Shown here: piece after piece, positions 1-10,143 of the stretch | How the letters are laid out: each line of letters begins with the position of its first letter | Numbering within the stretch: the first letter of the stretch is position 1 | NCBI GenBank assembly: GCA_011799875.1 | Contig: CM022300.1 | Location: 106,963,201 to 107,027,200, forward strand | From: Thinopyrum elongatum | Lineage: Eukaryota > Streptophyta > Magnoliopsida > Poales > Poaceae | Direction of reading: 5' to 3' | Length of the DNA stretch: 64,000 bases | Notes under the pieces: model-generated | The model's input: only the letters and a program-made list of their open reading frames with translations | What the model was told of the DNA's origin: nothing | The model's database searches: none | Made by a program: the position numbers and the translations under genes

Positions 1-150
1 AAGAAGAAGAAGAAGAAGAAGAAGAAGAAGAAGAAGAAGAAGAAGAAGAGGAGGAGGAGGAGAAAATAAGAAGAAGAAGAAGAAGAAGAAGAAGAATAGG
101 AGAAGAGGAGGAGAAGAAGAAAAATAAGAGAAGAGGAGAAGAAGAAGAAG
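1..150. repeat. GAA/AAG microsatellite
   Basis: Almost uninterrupted AAG triplets with some AGG and AAAATAAG interruptions make a purine-only tract on the + strand. It runs off the left edge of the window, so its full length is unknown. Such tracts are common in Triticeae heterochromatin and at transposon internal repeats. Confidence 0.95.
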
Positions 151-152
151 CG

Positions 153-545
153 GGTTAGGGGGTTCCTCGGGGCACCCGGGGACGAGCAGGTTAGGGGGTT
201 CCTCGGCGTCGATGGAACCCTAAATGACGGCTATTTAGGTTAGGGGGTGCCTTGGCGTCGACGAAGCCTAAATGACATCTATATATGTTAGGGGTGCCTC
301 GACGTCGACGGAACCCTGAATGACATATATTTTGATTAGGGGTGCCTCCACGTGGACAAAACCTTAAATAACGTCAATTATGGTTAGAGCGTACCTCGGC
401 ATCGATGGAACCCTAAATTACAACTATTTAGGTTAGGGGGTGCCTCGGCATCGATGGAATAATAAATGATAGCTGTTTAGGTTAGCGGGTGCCTCGGTGT
501 CGATGGAACCCTAAATGATAACTCTTTAGGTTAGGGGTTGTTGCG
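153..545. repeat. 49-bp minisatellite with telomere-like motifs
   Basis: About eight degenerate units of 48-50 bp start with GTTAGGGG near positions 153, 190, 239, 287, 337, 383, 432, 481 and 531. A typical unit is GTTAGGGGGTGCCTCGG, then CGTCGATGGAACCCTAAAT, then GACGGCTATTTAG. The unit joins read TTTAGGTTAGGG and the middle reads CCCTAAA, so both strands of the plant telomere motif occur in each unit, though not as perfect 7-mers. It lies upstream of the TNP2 pseudogene and is probably an internal repeat of that CACTA element. Confidence 0.85.
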
Positions 546-928
546 GGGAACGAGCAGTGCGAATCATTTTTTTACAACTAGGCGGTGGCATCCTGTTGTA
601 AATATTTAGTTACATTGACGGAAAAAACAATAATGCTATGTTACTCATCTTTGGATTTAAATGTGCAGTTGTTTCATCGCTGCGAGGGTCTGGTGTTCGA
701 CGTGCTCCGCCCATGCGTTCATGGGTGAGCACAAATGACATCTCCTCCTCCCCCCTTCATTATTTGCTCTGTTCCGGTCTTCATGCCGATGAAACTTGCT
801 AGCTATAGGTAGATTAAATCATCAGTATGCGTCTCCCGTTTGAAAGGGTTATAGTTATAAATATGCATGCATTTGCATATTTATAACCGTGATTCTTTTG
901 AATTGTCCAACGTTATCCATGGACAGCC
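546..928. other. Unassigned CACTA-internal spacer
   Basis: I find no gene here. There is a short palindromic stretch, ATGCATGCATTTGCAT, near 862-877. The sequence is presumably 5' internal or promoter sequence of the CACTA element whose transposase follows. Confidence 0.4.
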
Positions 929-1140
929 CGAGTATGTGTAGATTGGGTTTGTTTTCCCATATGCTCTGCTCCGGATCCGATGCATAATTTCGTCAGTGCC
1001 TCCTTGTTGTTCTCCGGGTACACATCCTCTCTGTTTATTGCCGAGACGTGTATCAGGAGAACAGCGGGGAGGTGCTGCCAAAATTTTGTGTCGGATCCGA
1101 AGCAGAGCATGGGAAAATGAACCCAATCTACACATACTCA
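929..1140. repeat. Inverted repeat, 50-bp arms, 110-bp loop
   Basis: The arm at 929-980 and the arm at 1091-1140 are reverse complements with only a few mismatches and a 2-base indel. The left arm reads GAGTATGTGTAGATTGGG and the right arm CCCAATCTACACATACTC, and both contain GGATCCGA at the loop side. The transcript would form a long hairpin just upstream of the transposase start. It could be a small foldback insertion or part of the CACTA 5' leader. Confidence 0.85.
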
Positions 1141-1275
1141 GGTGGGATTAGGACCTATCTTTACCTATTAACGTGTAGGTTGCATGGACGTAATAAAATT
1201 GATAAACTTGATTAACTGATGAATATATATGCTGAATTATATATATATTTCTTGTGTGTCCAGTAGCTAGGCAAG

Positions 1276-4200
1276 ATGAGTGATTGTGCGTGGATGTACA
1301 CCGGTGACAGGAAGACATGACCAATGAATGGTTAACAAAAACCAAGGGGTTTGTGAGAGCCGCATTTGCAAATGGCCAGAGAAAAACCTGGTGCCCCTGT
1401 GTCCGGTGCGACAACTGAAAAAAGAGGACAGAGGATGAAATGGGTAAACACCTGCAGAAGTGGGGTTTTACGCCCGATTATATGGTGTGGACATTTCATG
1501 GTAAGTCTGCCCAACGTGCCAGAGCTGAGGTGGTTCGTCGTCGCACCGACGAGCATGGTACCGGGATCGAAGACATGGTGCAAGACTTTGATGATGCTCG
1601 GGATTCGGACGATGATATGGAGGAATCTGCAAAGGCCTTCAATGAAATGTTGGAGTCTTCAAAACGTCCTCTCCACGAGCACACTAAGCTTTGTCAGCTG
1701 GATGCCAACGCACAAGTAATGGCTCTGAAGGCTCAATTCAACTTGGGCAGAGAATGCTACAACGCGATGATGACATTATTTGGACGCTTTCTACCCAAAG
1801 GCCATGTAATGCCTGCAAACCTGTACCACTCGGACAAAATCCTCCATGCACTTAAGATGCCCTATGAGAAGATAGATGCCTGTGAGAAAGGATGTGCCTT
1901 ATTTAGGCTTGAGTATGCGGACTTGAACTATTGTCCCATTTGCAAGTCTTCCATGTATGTTGTGGTAGACAACGATATGGGTGAGAAGAGGCAGACCAAA
2001 ATCCCCGTTAATGTTCTTCGGTATGTGCCAATCGTACCAAGACTTCAACGTCTTTTCATGGTCAAAGAGACGGCCAGACAGATGACATGGCACAAAACGG
2101 GCAAAAGAACCAAACTAGATGTAGATGGGAATCAGATGATGGTACACACATTGGATGGTTCTACGTGGAAGCACTTCGATGCATTACATGAGAAAAAAGC
2201 AGCAAATCCAAGGCATCCTCGAGTCGCCATCAGCATGGATGGGTTCAATGTGTTTGGTCTGACGGCAACCCAATACAGTTGTTGACCCGTATTTGTCATT
2301 CCACTCAATCTCCCCCCCGGACAGATTATGCGAAGAAAGAACATTTTCCTGACGTTGATAATTCCAGGGCCCAACTATCCGAGGAAGAATATGAATGTGT
2401 ACATGCAGCCACTTAAGGATGAATTGCAAGAAGCTTGGGATAATGGGTTCAAGACATACGACGCCGCTAGCAAACAAAACTTCATAATGCGTGTCTGGTA
2501 CATGTACTCGATGCATGACTTGCCCGCGTATGCGCTATTCATTGGCTGGTGTGTGCATGGAAGGTTTCCATGCCCCACATGCAAGGCAGCTCTTCAGTTT
2601 CGTTGGCTGCAGGCAGGTCGCAAGTTTTCCTGCTTCGATTTGCATAGACAGTTCCTGGATCCTCGCCATAAGTTCAGAAAAGACAAGAAGAACTTCATCA
2701 AAGGTAGAGTTGTCAAAAACTCTGCACCACCTGCGTTGATAGGCCAACAGACCCTGGATCAGTTAAACACTCTTGAGCCTGATCTAGAGCGTCCAGGGTA
2801 TTTCAAGGGGTATAATTCGGAACACGCCTGGACTCACAAGACATGCTTGTGGGATCTGCATTACTTAAAAGACCTCCTTTGCCCACACAACATCGACGTG
2901 ATGCACACTGAAAACAATATCGCCGAGGCCCTTTTTGGTACATTGTTTGGCATAGAGGGGAAGTCAAAGGATAATCCTAAGGCTAGAGCCGATCAGGAGG
3001 CTCTATGTGATAGACCATTACAAAACATGCGACAACCGAAAGGAAAGCAGAACTGGACGAAGCCAAAGGCATGGTTCAATCTTGGAAGGCCAGCTATGAG
3101 GGAAATTATCTTGTGGGTGAAAATGCACTTGATGTTCCCCGATGGGTATGCAGCGAATCTAAAGAGGGGAGCGAGTCTTGAAAAATTGAAAATATTTGGT
3201 CTCAAGAGTCATGATTGGCACATATGGCTTGAGCGGGCAATGCCGGTGATGTTGCGTGGCTTTATACCTGAGGATGAATGGCTAGTACTGGCAGAGCTGA
3301 GCTATTTCTTCCGTGTTCTTTGTGTGAAAGAACTATCGCCTGGCGTGCTAGATGGAATGGAAGAGTTGGCACCGGAGTTGATCTGCAAGTTAGAGAAGAT
3401 CTTTCCACAGGGCTTCTTTAATCCAATGCAGCATTTGATTTTGCATCTCCCGACCGAGGCAAGATTGGGGGGGGGGGTGCAAAATCGTTGGTGCTACGCA
3501 ACTGAGAGGATGCAGAAGATGCTTCAAGCAAAATGTAAAAATAAACGTAGAATTGAAGCATCGATGGCCGAGGCATTCATTACTGAGGAGGCAGCAAACT
3601 TCGTGACAGCACACTACGAAGCCAAAAATAGTCATTTGCATAATCCGAAGCCTCGGTACAATGCTGGCGACCTTAAAAAAGGTGGATCCAACCTCAGCCT
3701 ATTCAAAGGGAAGCTCGCACCAGCCGGTGCTTCGAAAGGAATAGCGTTGGATGTCGAAGAATGGCGGACCATTTTGTTGTATATCTTCAACAACCTAACA
3801 GAAGTGCGGCCGTACATCGAGTAAGTTCTCAGTACATTGTTTCACAACTTCTAATTCCTTTGAACCGCTCTTATTCCCGGATATTTGATACAGTCGATAC
3901 GTTGCCAAATTCTTGGATGGAGCGGTGATCCAAAAGGATTCCATCGAAGAGTATGAGCTTCTGGCAAAGCATGGAGGCGGCTTTCCCGGTTTCATCTCTT
4001 GGTTCAAACAAACAGTAATTTCCATTAGACCATTTCATTTCTTCGTCTAATTTGCGGCTAATGCAACAATCCTTTCGTATTAAACTTGTAGGCTAATTCA
4101 GAGTCTATGGATGCCAAATTGAGACAAGTCGCTAATGGTTTTGACTATAAGGTTCGTTCATTTGACAAATACGACATCAACGGGTATCGCTTTCGTACCT

Positions 4201-4930
4201 TTGGCAAAGAGCTATCTATGGTCGACCAAAAGTCTACAAATTGTTGTGTCTCTGCTATCGGCGAAGGAGGTACCGAGTATTATGGAAGAGTTGAAGCAAT
4301 TTATGAACTTCTATTCTATGGTGAAAACCCATCGAACGTCGTAGTCTTCAAATGTTATTGGTTCCAGCCGAAGGAGACTAGAAGGACTCTTGAACATATA
4401 GGGCTAGTCGAAATCAAACAAAGCACCAATTTAGATGTTCCCGTTGTCTATATTATAGCTCAACAGGCGACCCAAGTTTTCTATCTACCGTGGGCCTACC
4501 AAACTGATCCAAATCTGAATGGTTGGGATGTGGTTTTATGAAGGGCCGCACGTGTTAGAACCATCACCCCCCCCCCCCCCCCAATGAAGAGAATTATGAA
4601 CCTCACATTAACCCAGACACATATGAAGGAGAATTCTTCCAAGAAACACGTCTTTCCAAAAAATGTTTCAAGAACCGCTCTACTTCACCCCAGAACATTG
4701 AAGTAGACAGCGACAGTGAATCCGACTTCACCCCTGAGCCGGAACAAGAAGAGCCGGAACAAGAAGATGTTACTACTGCGGATGACCTGTCAATGCTTGA
4801 CCAATTACATAAAGGAGGCCTTCCACATGTTGATGCCGCTAAACCCGATGAGCATGTCATTCATGATAGTGATGATGATGATGATGCATTTATTGATCCC
4901 GGAGCATATATAGACGATCAAGATTATTAA
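1276..4930 (+). pseudogene. CACTA (En/Spm) TNP2-type transposase, decayed
   Basis: This is a Transposase_21 (TNP2) family enzyme, the cut-and-paste transposase of CACTA elements. The likely start is ATG 1276 (MSDCAWMYTG). One base is missing before 1317, where the frame resumes as MTNEWL. A CPCVRC cysteine cluster follows, then TGA at 1416-1418. The frame stays open to TGA at 2283-2285, just after YSC where relatives usually carry tryptophan, and continues in the same frame to 3820. The catalytic-region motifs SMDGFN and HNIDVMHTENN are present. Exon 1 ends at GTAAGT (3821). Exon 2 is 3894-4014 and exon 3 starts at 4092; both junctions keep frame. An extra T near 4536 and a 16-C run (4567-4582) shift the acidic tail, which then reads through DSDDDDDAF to TAA at 4928-4930. 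It has two stops and at least three frameshifts, so it is inactive as written. Confidence 0.92.
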
Positions 4931-5120
4931 TAGTTCATGTCAGGTATTCAATTTTTATCATATACATATATGTTATTAGTTCATGTTAGGTATTCAATTT
5001 TTTTATGTTGTACATGATGATGATACACTTGAATTATATAAATATTATTATTCATGTCAGTATTCAATTTTTTATGTTGTACTAATTTCGTTTACTCTTT
5101 GTCATGGCAGGTGTTGAAAG
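4931..5120. repeat. AT-rich intergenic spacer with short direct repeats
   Basis: The motif GTTCATGT(C/T)AGGTATTCAATTT occurs near 4933 and 4979, with a shorter version near 5050, each followed by a T-run. This separates the TNP2 stop from the start of the second CACTA gene. Confidence 0.6.
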
Positions 5121-6297
5121 ATGGTGGGCACGGGTCCAGAGCGCTCCGAGGCTCCTTCTTCGTTGGCGCGTGGTGGGAGGGGTACTTCCATTCCACCCCA
5201 GTCTCTCCGGAGAGCGTTGCTCGACAGTATGCAGACACCGGTGGGCGCTTCTTCATCGGCGTCATTGCCCACCGGGAGAGGAGGTCGGGGGAAGAAGAAA
5301 GCTAGTAGAGGTGCACGTGGCCATGGGAGAGGTAGGCAGGCTACTACGCCTTCCTTGCCGCCACCCCAGCTGATTCACCCGAGCACAGGACTGCTAGGGT
5401 GGACCCGTCTGAGGAGGAGGCTACGCGGACTCTGATCCATGGACCTCGGGTTGACGGGCCTTCGGCCCACGAGACTCTGGTCCCAGAGGCTTCGGCCCAC
5501 GAGCCTCCGGACCAGGCTACGTCCCAGGAGACGTCCGGATGGGGTACCTGGCCGGATCCGCCTGAGGGGCCGAGTCGCCATGCTGATGGTTGCGGGGATC
5601 GGTTTTCTGATAGTGAGGGCGAGGTGGTTGAGGGGGCCATAGTCTACTAGCGTGGTAGTACACGGCTCCCGCCCGTGCCGGCGACCCGCGAGCAGAGGTG
5701 GTTGATTAGGCCTGATGGGGAGAAGTAAGTGCATTTACTTTTTTTTAACCTTTTGCCTTCACATTTCTTCAAATATCTAATGCATTGGCCTTGTCATACT
5801 GCAGGGGTTGGCTACACGCCAAGGATGTCCGCAGGCCCAACCAAGTCCTTGGTGTGATTTGCCGGCAAAACTTCCCGGGGTTTGTCACGTTGCCCGGTGA
5901 GGGTCAGCTTCCACAGCTAGGATTAAGCTGGGAGCACTACTTGGCTGCCCCGGCCCCGGCGGAGGAGACGATCGACGGTGTCTTGTGCCACACGAGGGCC
6001 GACATGGTGATCAGAAAGTTTTGGGTAATTTCTCCTTTACACAATTAAAAATCAACAATAGCTAGTTATTGTACTAATCAGTGTTGTCTCGTTTGATTGC
6101 AGACCTTCTACAGGTGTGAGGAGGGATACGAGGAGGCTGTGTCACAGGTTATCGATGCCGAGTGCAAGCGCCTACTACAAAACTTACAGCACGAGGCTCG
6201 GCCGCAGGCTGTTCGAGACTACTACGCCTCGCGTGGTGTTAAGAAGGACAAGCCATCGTGCCGCGAAAAGTTTCTGAAGAAGGAGCAGTACATGAAG
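5121..6297 (+). pseudogene. Second CACTA gene, Transposase_24/TNPD-like, truncated
   Basis: Exon 1 starts at ATG 5121 (MVGTGPERSE), has an arginine/glycine-rich segment (GRGGRGKKKASRGARGHGRG), shifts frame near 5380-5399, and has TAG at 5648-5650 before its donor at 5725. Exon 2 (5805-6024) begins GWLHAKDVRRPNQVLG, and exon 3 (6103-6297) carries FYRCEEGYEEAV and EARPQAVRDYY. These motifs match the putative plant transposase (Ptta/En/Spm, Transposase_24) proteins that accompany TNP2. The three exons join in frame through canonical GT/AG sites. After EQYMK a donor (GTAATT, 6298) leads into foreign CACTA-end sequence at 6311, so the 3' exons are missing. In the En/Spm system the partner protein binds subterminal repeats; that role here is inferred from family only. 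Confidence 0.75.
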
Positions 6298-6310
6298 GTA
6301 ATTATCTATT

Positions 6311-6760
6311 CACTGGTACAGAGATGTGCTATACAAACGGTTTTTACCCCCTTTCCGCGATGGCATTCTGAATCGTCGCTGAGTGAGTGTGTGTGATAGG
6401 GGGGGGGGTCCTTCCCACACGACCCAGAAACCATCGGGGATAGGCCCTCCGGCCACACACGCGGGGGGCAAAATGAGCTCGTGTGCGATCGGGCGAGGCA
6501 TCGAAGCCCAATCGTTTCCATTCGTATGTACATCCCACACAGTGAATCCCAGAAAAACGTTTCCGTTCGTATGTATATCACACACGGTTTTTTGTGTGAA
6601 AACGTTTGTGCAAGGTGGCCTAACGCAAACAGTTCTCTGCGGAAGCCGTGTGTGATTGTTAGTTGATCCAACACGCCTACTTTCTCGAAACCGTGTGGGT
6701 TGTTTGAGTTCATCGCCCATGGTGTTGTCAGAGTAACCGTCTGCAATAGAAAACCCCAAT
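6311..6760. mobile_element. CACTA-like terminus and subterminal repeats
   Basis: CACTGGTACAGAG at 6311 looks like a CACTA terminal inverted repeat. It is followed by repeated CACACGGTTT and ATCCCACACAG-type motifs to about 6760, as expected of subterminal binding arrays. It interrupts the intron of the preceding gene. A convincing opposite end was not found: CAGTG near 9997 is the only candidate, and neither the inner sequence nor the 3-bp flanks agree. Confidence 0.5.
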
Positions 6761-6990
6761 AAGCAGGGTAATTAGCCTATTATTGATAATCCATGTAGTA
6801 ATCAAATTGACATTTCTTATAAAACACACCAGATATTTCATATCCATATAATGGCAACCAGGATTTCATAATCGAATTACATCAGATAGCTTCAGCACTC
6901 GGTTACACCAAAGAGGGATATAGCTAGCTACGCCGTTACACTACAGCACCAAGTTTCACATGCAACATCGAAAACCTTTGGAAAGTAGCA

Positions 6991-7242
6991 TCATACATGG
7001 TAAATAGACAGATGAATCTCATCTGGGAAACTGCAGAAGCGGAGGGCGAATATTGAGCTTTCAGTGATGTTGAATGTCCTTGCAACTTTAGGCTAGTGGC
7101 TATGGATAATTGCCCGCCCAACCTTCGTCCTCTTCAGGAAGACTTCAATATTGTACCGTGGGTGTTGAATGAATACCTTCCTCGCCTCTTGACCATGCAG
7201 GTGGTTTGAGAGGTAATCATCGGTGAACTGCTTTGGAAAGGA
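6991..7242 (-). pseudogene. Last exon of a B3-like (pseudobarrel) protein
   Basis: On the minus strand a good acceptor (TTTGTTTTCAG) precedes an 84-codon frame ending at TGA 6991-6993. It reads SFPKQFTDDYLSNHL, then FIQHPRYNIEVFLKRTKVGR, then ARTFNIT and IFALRF. The layout of short beta-strand-like blocks resembles B3/DNA-binding pseudobarrel domains seen in unnamed Triticeae transposon-associated proteins. A TAG at 7093-7095 (codon 50) interrupts it where a G-to-A change of a tryptophan codon would explain the stop. Upstream exons were not identified; the intron side runs into CACTA-end sequence at 7309. Family assignment is from pattern memory only. Confidence 0.5.
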
Positions 7243-7308
7243 CTGAAAACAAAGATATGCATAAATCGCTGTTATAAATTTTGAAATGGCACAAGGGGTA
7301 AAAACAAG

Positions 7309-7740
7309 CACTACTGCAGGATGCTGCTAACGCGACACTACGATCAAAGACCCTTTGACGAAACTGTGTGCGATGCATTAATCGCAAATGGTGATGTAAA
7401 AAACCCGTCAAAAAAGATGCAAAACATTTGCGATGAAGGATACATCAAACACGGTTCAGGTTTTAGTTGTGTGTGCGATGCGGGGCATACGGTTGGTCCA
7501 TACGAACTGTTTGCAATGAGACAGAACAACAGAAACGGGCAGCCAGATCATGGTGTGTGCGATATACGGCATACAGTTTGCTCCGATGAACCGTTTGTGA
7601 TGATCGAGTTGAACACAAATGATTCAGCGTAACAAGATGTGTGTGATACCCGACAAATAGGTCGGTAATCAGAATTGTGTGCGATCATTATAGACAGCCC
7701 ATACGGTCTTTTTTTGTGAATTATGTGCTCGTCATAGCAC
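7309..7740. mobile_element. CACTA terminus with 84-bp-type subterminal repeats
   Basis: CACTACTGCAGGATGCTGCT at 7309 begins a block that recurs at 15883 and 43751, followed by repeats of GTGTGCGAT with GCATACGGTT or GCATACAGTTTG. This is a CACTA-type end and subterminal array; only about 430 bp match before the sequence diverges. An open frame (7321-7632) runs through it because the repeat period is a multiple of three; I do not count that as a gene. Confidence 0.7.
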
Positions 7741-7890
7741 ACACTTCAAGAAACCAACCTGTGGTCGATAATGTAGAAGATCTCTGTCGAATACGTATTA
7801 CTAACCGTCTACGATGAGATTGACAGGATAAACAGAGATAACAAATTAATATGAGCGAACGGAAGCAGAGATATACACAGTCTGCTTAAT

Positions 7891-8256
7891 TTAGTCCTTC
7901 TTCTTCTTGTTGTTGTTGTTGGATGGCCCCGCGACATCGTCTTGGCGAGGACGCTTCTTGCTGCTGACCGTTGGCTTTTCATCGCCGCTGCCATCGTCAT
8001 CGTCGTTGCTGTCGTCATCGTCGTCCTCCTCGTTCGAACATTCCTCATCATCATCATCGTCGTCCTCCGACGGCTCCTCGTCCGTATGGTTGTCGTCTGA
8101 CGACTCCGGAGGCGGTGTCCCTTCCATGATCCGGATATAATCGAGGTCTGGGCTCGACGCCGGACTCATGGAAGACGAGCGGGATGATTCTGATGTTGAC
8201 CTATCATCGAGCGCCAGACTGCTGGCCGAACTGTCGTCCTCGCTGTCGCTCGACAT
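7891..8256 (-). CDS. Acidic, low-complexity protein (hypothetical)
   Basis: This is a 121-residue frame from ATG 8256 to the stop at 7891. The N-terminal third is Ser/Asp rich (MSSDSEDDSSASS), the middle has long Asp/Glu runs, and the C-terminus is basic: KKRPRQ followed by an Asn run and KKKKD, which looks like a nuclear localisation signal. There is no catalytic domain. It lies on the same strand as the B3-like exon and the GRF gene, so it may be a separate gene or the first exon of the B3-like gene whose intron was hit at 7309. It could also be a chance frame over GAC/GAT repeats, but the ordered acidic-then-basic layout argues against that. Function unknown. Confidence 0.5.
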   Translation of the reverse strand: MSSDSEDDSSASSLALDDRSTSESSRSSSMSPASSPDLDYIRIMEGTPPPESSDDNHTDEEPSEDDDDDDEECSNEEDDDDDSNDDDDGSGDEKPTVSSKKRPRQDDVAGPSNNNNKKKKD

Positions 8257-8966
8257 GGCTGTGGTCGTATAAAAACCGCGAGAAAGCGAGATTGCAGAGT
8301 GTGTGCAAGTGTGTAGCGCGGCCTGCCGGGGACGATGAAGATGGTGGACACTTAAGCGGGGTATGCAGAGAAGAGGAATGCCAATTGAAGCGAGGGTTGA
8401 CGTATTATCTAACCGATGATATAATCAACCGCAATTATTTGTACCCAGTCGCTCCAAATTCCAGGAGTTGCGCAGTTCTCAATGTGATAATTAATTATGC
8501 ACACACGTTGGAGCGTCCAAATATGAAACAAGCATTTTTCGTAGTACTTCTACTCCCTCCGTACCGGCGACCTAGGTGGGGGGAAAATGAGAGAACTTGA
8601 TGATTATTTGGTAATCAATACCATTGCGTGCAGAGAATTGACCATTGCATGCATGTTATGCTAAGTAGTCTGAAGTCATTGAATGCATACTAGCCGCAGG
8701 ACTCCTATTGGCTGATTTCTTTTTTCAGGACAAAAACAAGGAATGAGTTTTGGGATTATGCACCGGTACCGATACGAACGGAGTAGGACAGTTGGCAAGC
8801 AATACATTGATCTCTTCTTATTGATGAAGCCAGTAATAATCAAACTACAAAGGAAAAGAAAGAAAGACAAAGGAAAATATCTACACTAATCTTCGCGTAA
8901 CATCAATGGCATAGGACCTAGATGTGCATTACTTAGAGCACATCTAGATGTGCTTTAGCAATACTG
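8257..8966. other. Intergenic, no gene seen
   Basis: No convincing coding or RNA gene was found. A lone ACTCCCTCCGTA near 8551 resembles one end of a Stowaway MITE, but no partner end is nearby. The left part would be the promoter of the acidic ORF and the right part the 3' flank of the GRF gene. Confidence 0.5.
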
Positions 8967-9512
8967 TCAAATAAAACCCCTAATCATCATTGCAAACAGC
9001 GCATAGAACATGGCTAATGGGACAACCAAAACTACACATGCTAGTTCCTTCTTATCTCTTGCTTTCATCTGTTGCCTTTGATTGATTCTTTCTTGCTTCA
9101 TCGTACTGATTGTACATTCCAGATCAGCTAGTTTCTTCTTCAGCTTTACGTTATCTTCTGCGAGCTTGGTGATAACACTCCGAGCCCTGCCATGCCATTC
9201 TTCATCCAGCCAGTTAACAAAGGCACAAGCCTCATATCCCTGCCAATGTTAAATAGTATTGAGGATGAGCGGTGGCATTAACTCAAGTAAAATGATGAAC
9301 TTAGCACTAACCTCTAAGGGGCAACTGAGAAACCGCCTGCCAATGTCGAATCCCTCCGTGCATACACGTCGAGCGGGAGTGTGCCCGTGCACACAACTCA
9401 GCTTTTGGTACTTCTCGGTGGCGCAAAACTCAGAGTCAAACTCGTGTTGCGGGAGTCTGGAGTCATGCTCCAGATCCGGTGGCAGATCGCTTTCCTGAGG
9501 GGTGGTGGTCAT
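8967..9512 (-). CDS. GRF-type zinc-finger protein with coiled coil and membrane tail
   Basis: There are two exons, 9312-9512 and 8967-9239, joined in phase 0 through GTTAGT...GGCAG. They encode 157 residues with no internal stop. Residues about 40-80 match the GRF zinc finger: CVHGHTPARRVC, then GRRFLSCPLE at the exon junction, then GYEACAFVNW. The exon boundary sits inside the finger, as in the many Triticeae relatives. After it comes a charged coiled coil (KLAEDNVKLKKKLADLE, about residues 93-125) and a hydrophobic C-terminal segment (CVVLVVPLAMFYALF), probably a membrane anchor. GRF fingers bind single-stranded nucleic acid; a role in this transposon is unproven. A TGA codon directly precedes ATG 9512, fixing the start unless an upstream exon is spliced in (see 9513-10143). 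It is the best-preserved gene in the left third. Confidence 0.75.
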
Positions 9513-10143
9513 TCAGGACGGATTCAGCAGGGAGCTACTTTGGACATGATAAAAAAGACCGGGATAGATTGGAACCTAACAGGACGATTCGGATCTGTAG
9601 TACACCTGCCTTCTGATGACCTTAGGCAAGTGCTCGGCGGCGACCGCCGTCATGGCGGCGCTGCCGAGAGCGGCGATACGAGTAGGAGCAGCCGCACCAA
9701 AACTATCAGCACCACTCATCCGCATTCCCCCAATGTCAGTGCCACGCAAGGGAATTTGGAGGCTATCTAGGGATTTGGGGGAAATGGGGAAACTGTGGGG
9801 ATAAGCTAACGGTCGGGAACTACTTATGGCACTATATGTTGTATACGGCACACTGTTTATACATGTTGTTTGTGTTAGGTATTACAACTTCACACACAAT
9901 TTCCGCACCAAACCGTGTGAGAAGACAACGTAGGTGAGACACGGTTGCCGTGACATAACCATATGTGATGTACTACCCTGTACATATAATTGAGTTACAG
10001 TGATACCGTGTAAACAACCGCTCTACGGATATCCGTCAAAAAATAAAACAGCCGCTCTGCAGATAGATATGGCGGCGGCGGCCTAGGCAGTGGCTACCGG
10101 ATAAGAGGTCAATCCTCGGTCGGTGGGCGGTGGCGGCGTCATA
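9513..10143. other. GRF gene 5' flank and CACTA-like repeats
   Basis: On the minus strand 9740-9605 reads ATG GGT-like MSGADSFGAAAPTRIAALG, ending in CAGAAGGCAG before GTGTAC. It may be an upstream exon of the GRF gene, but no frame-preserving acceptor was found. From about 9850 to 10010 there are CACACAATTT, ACCGTGTGAG and GACACGGTTG motifs typical of CACTA subterminal repeats. Confidence 0.4.

Noticed and set aside
8551..8566. Stowaway MITE start (ACTCCCTCCGTA)
   Set aside because: No inverted partner or TA-flanked end within a MITE-sized distance.
6311..10001. A complete CACTA element from CACTGGTACAG to CAGTG near 9997
   Set aside because: The inner terminal sequences do not pair well and the flanking 3-mers (ATT and ATA) differ.
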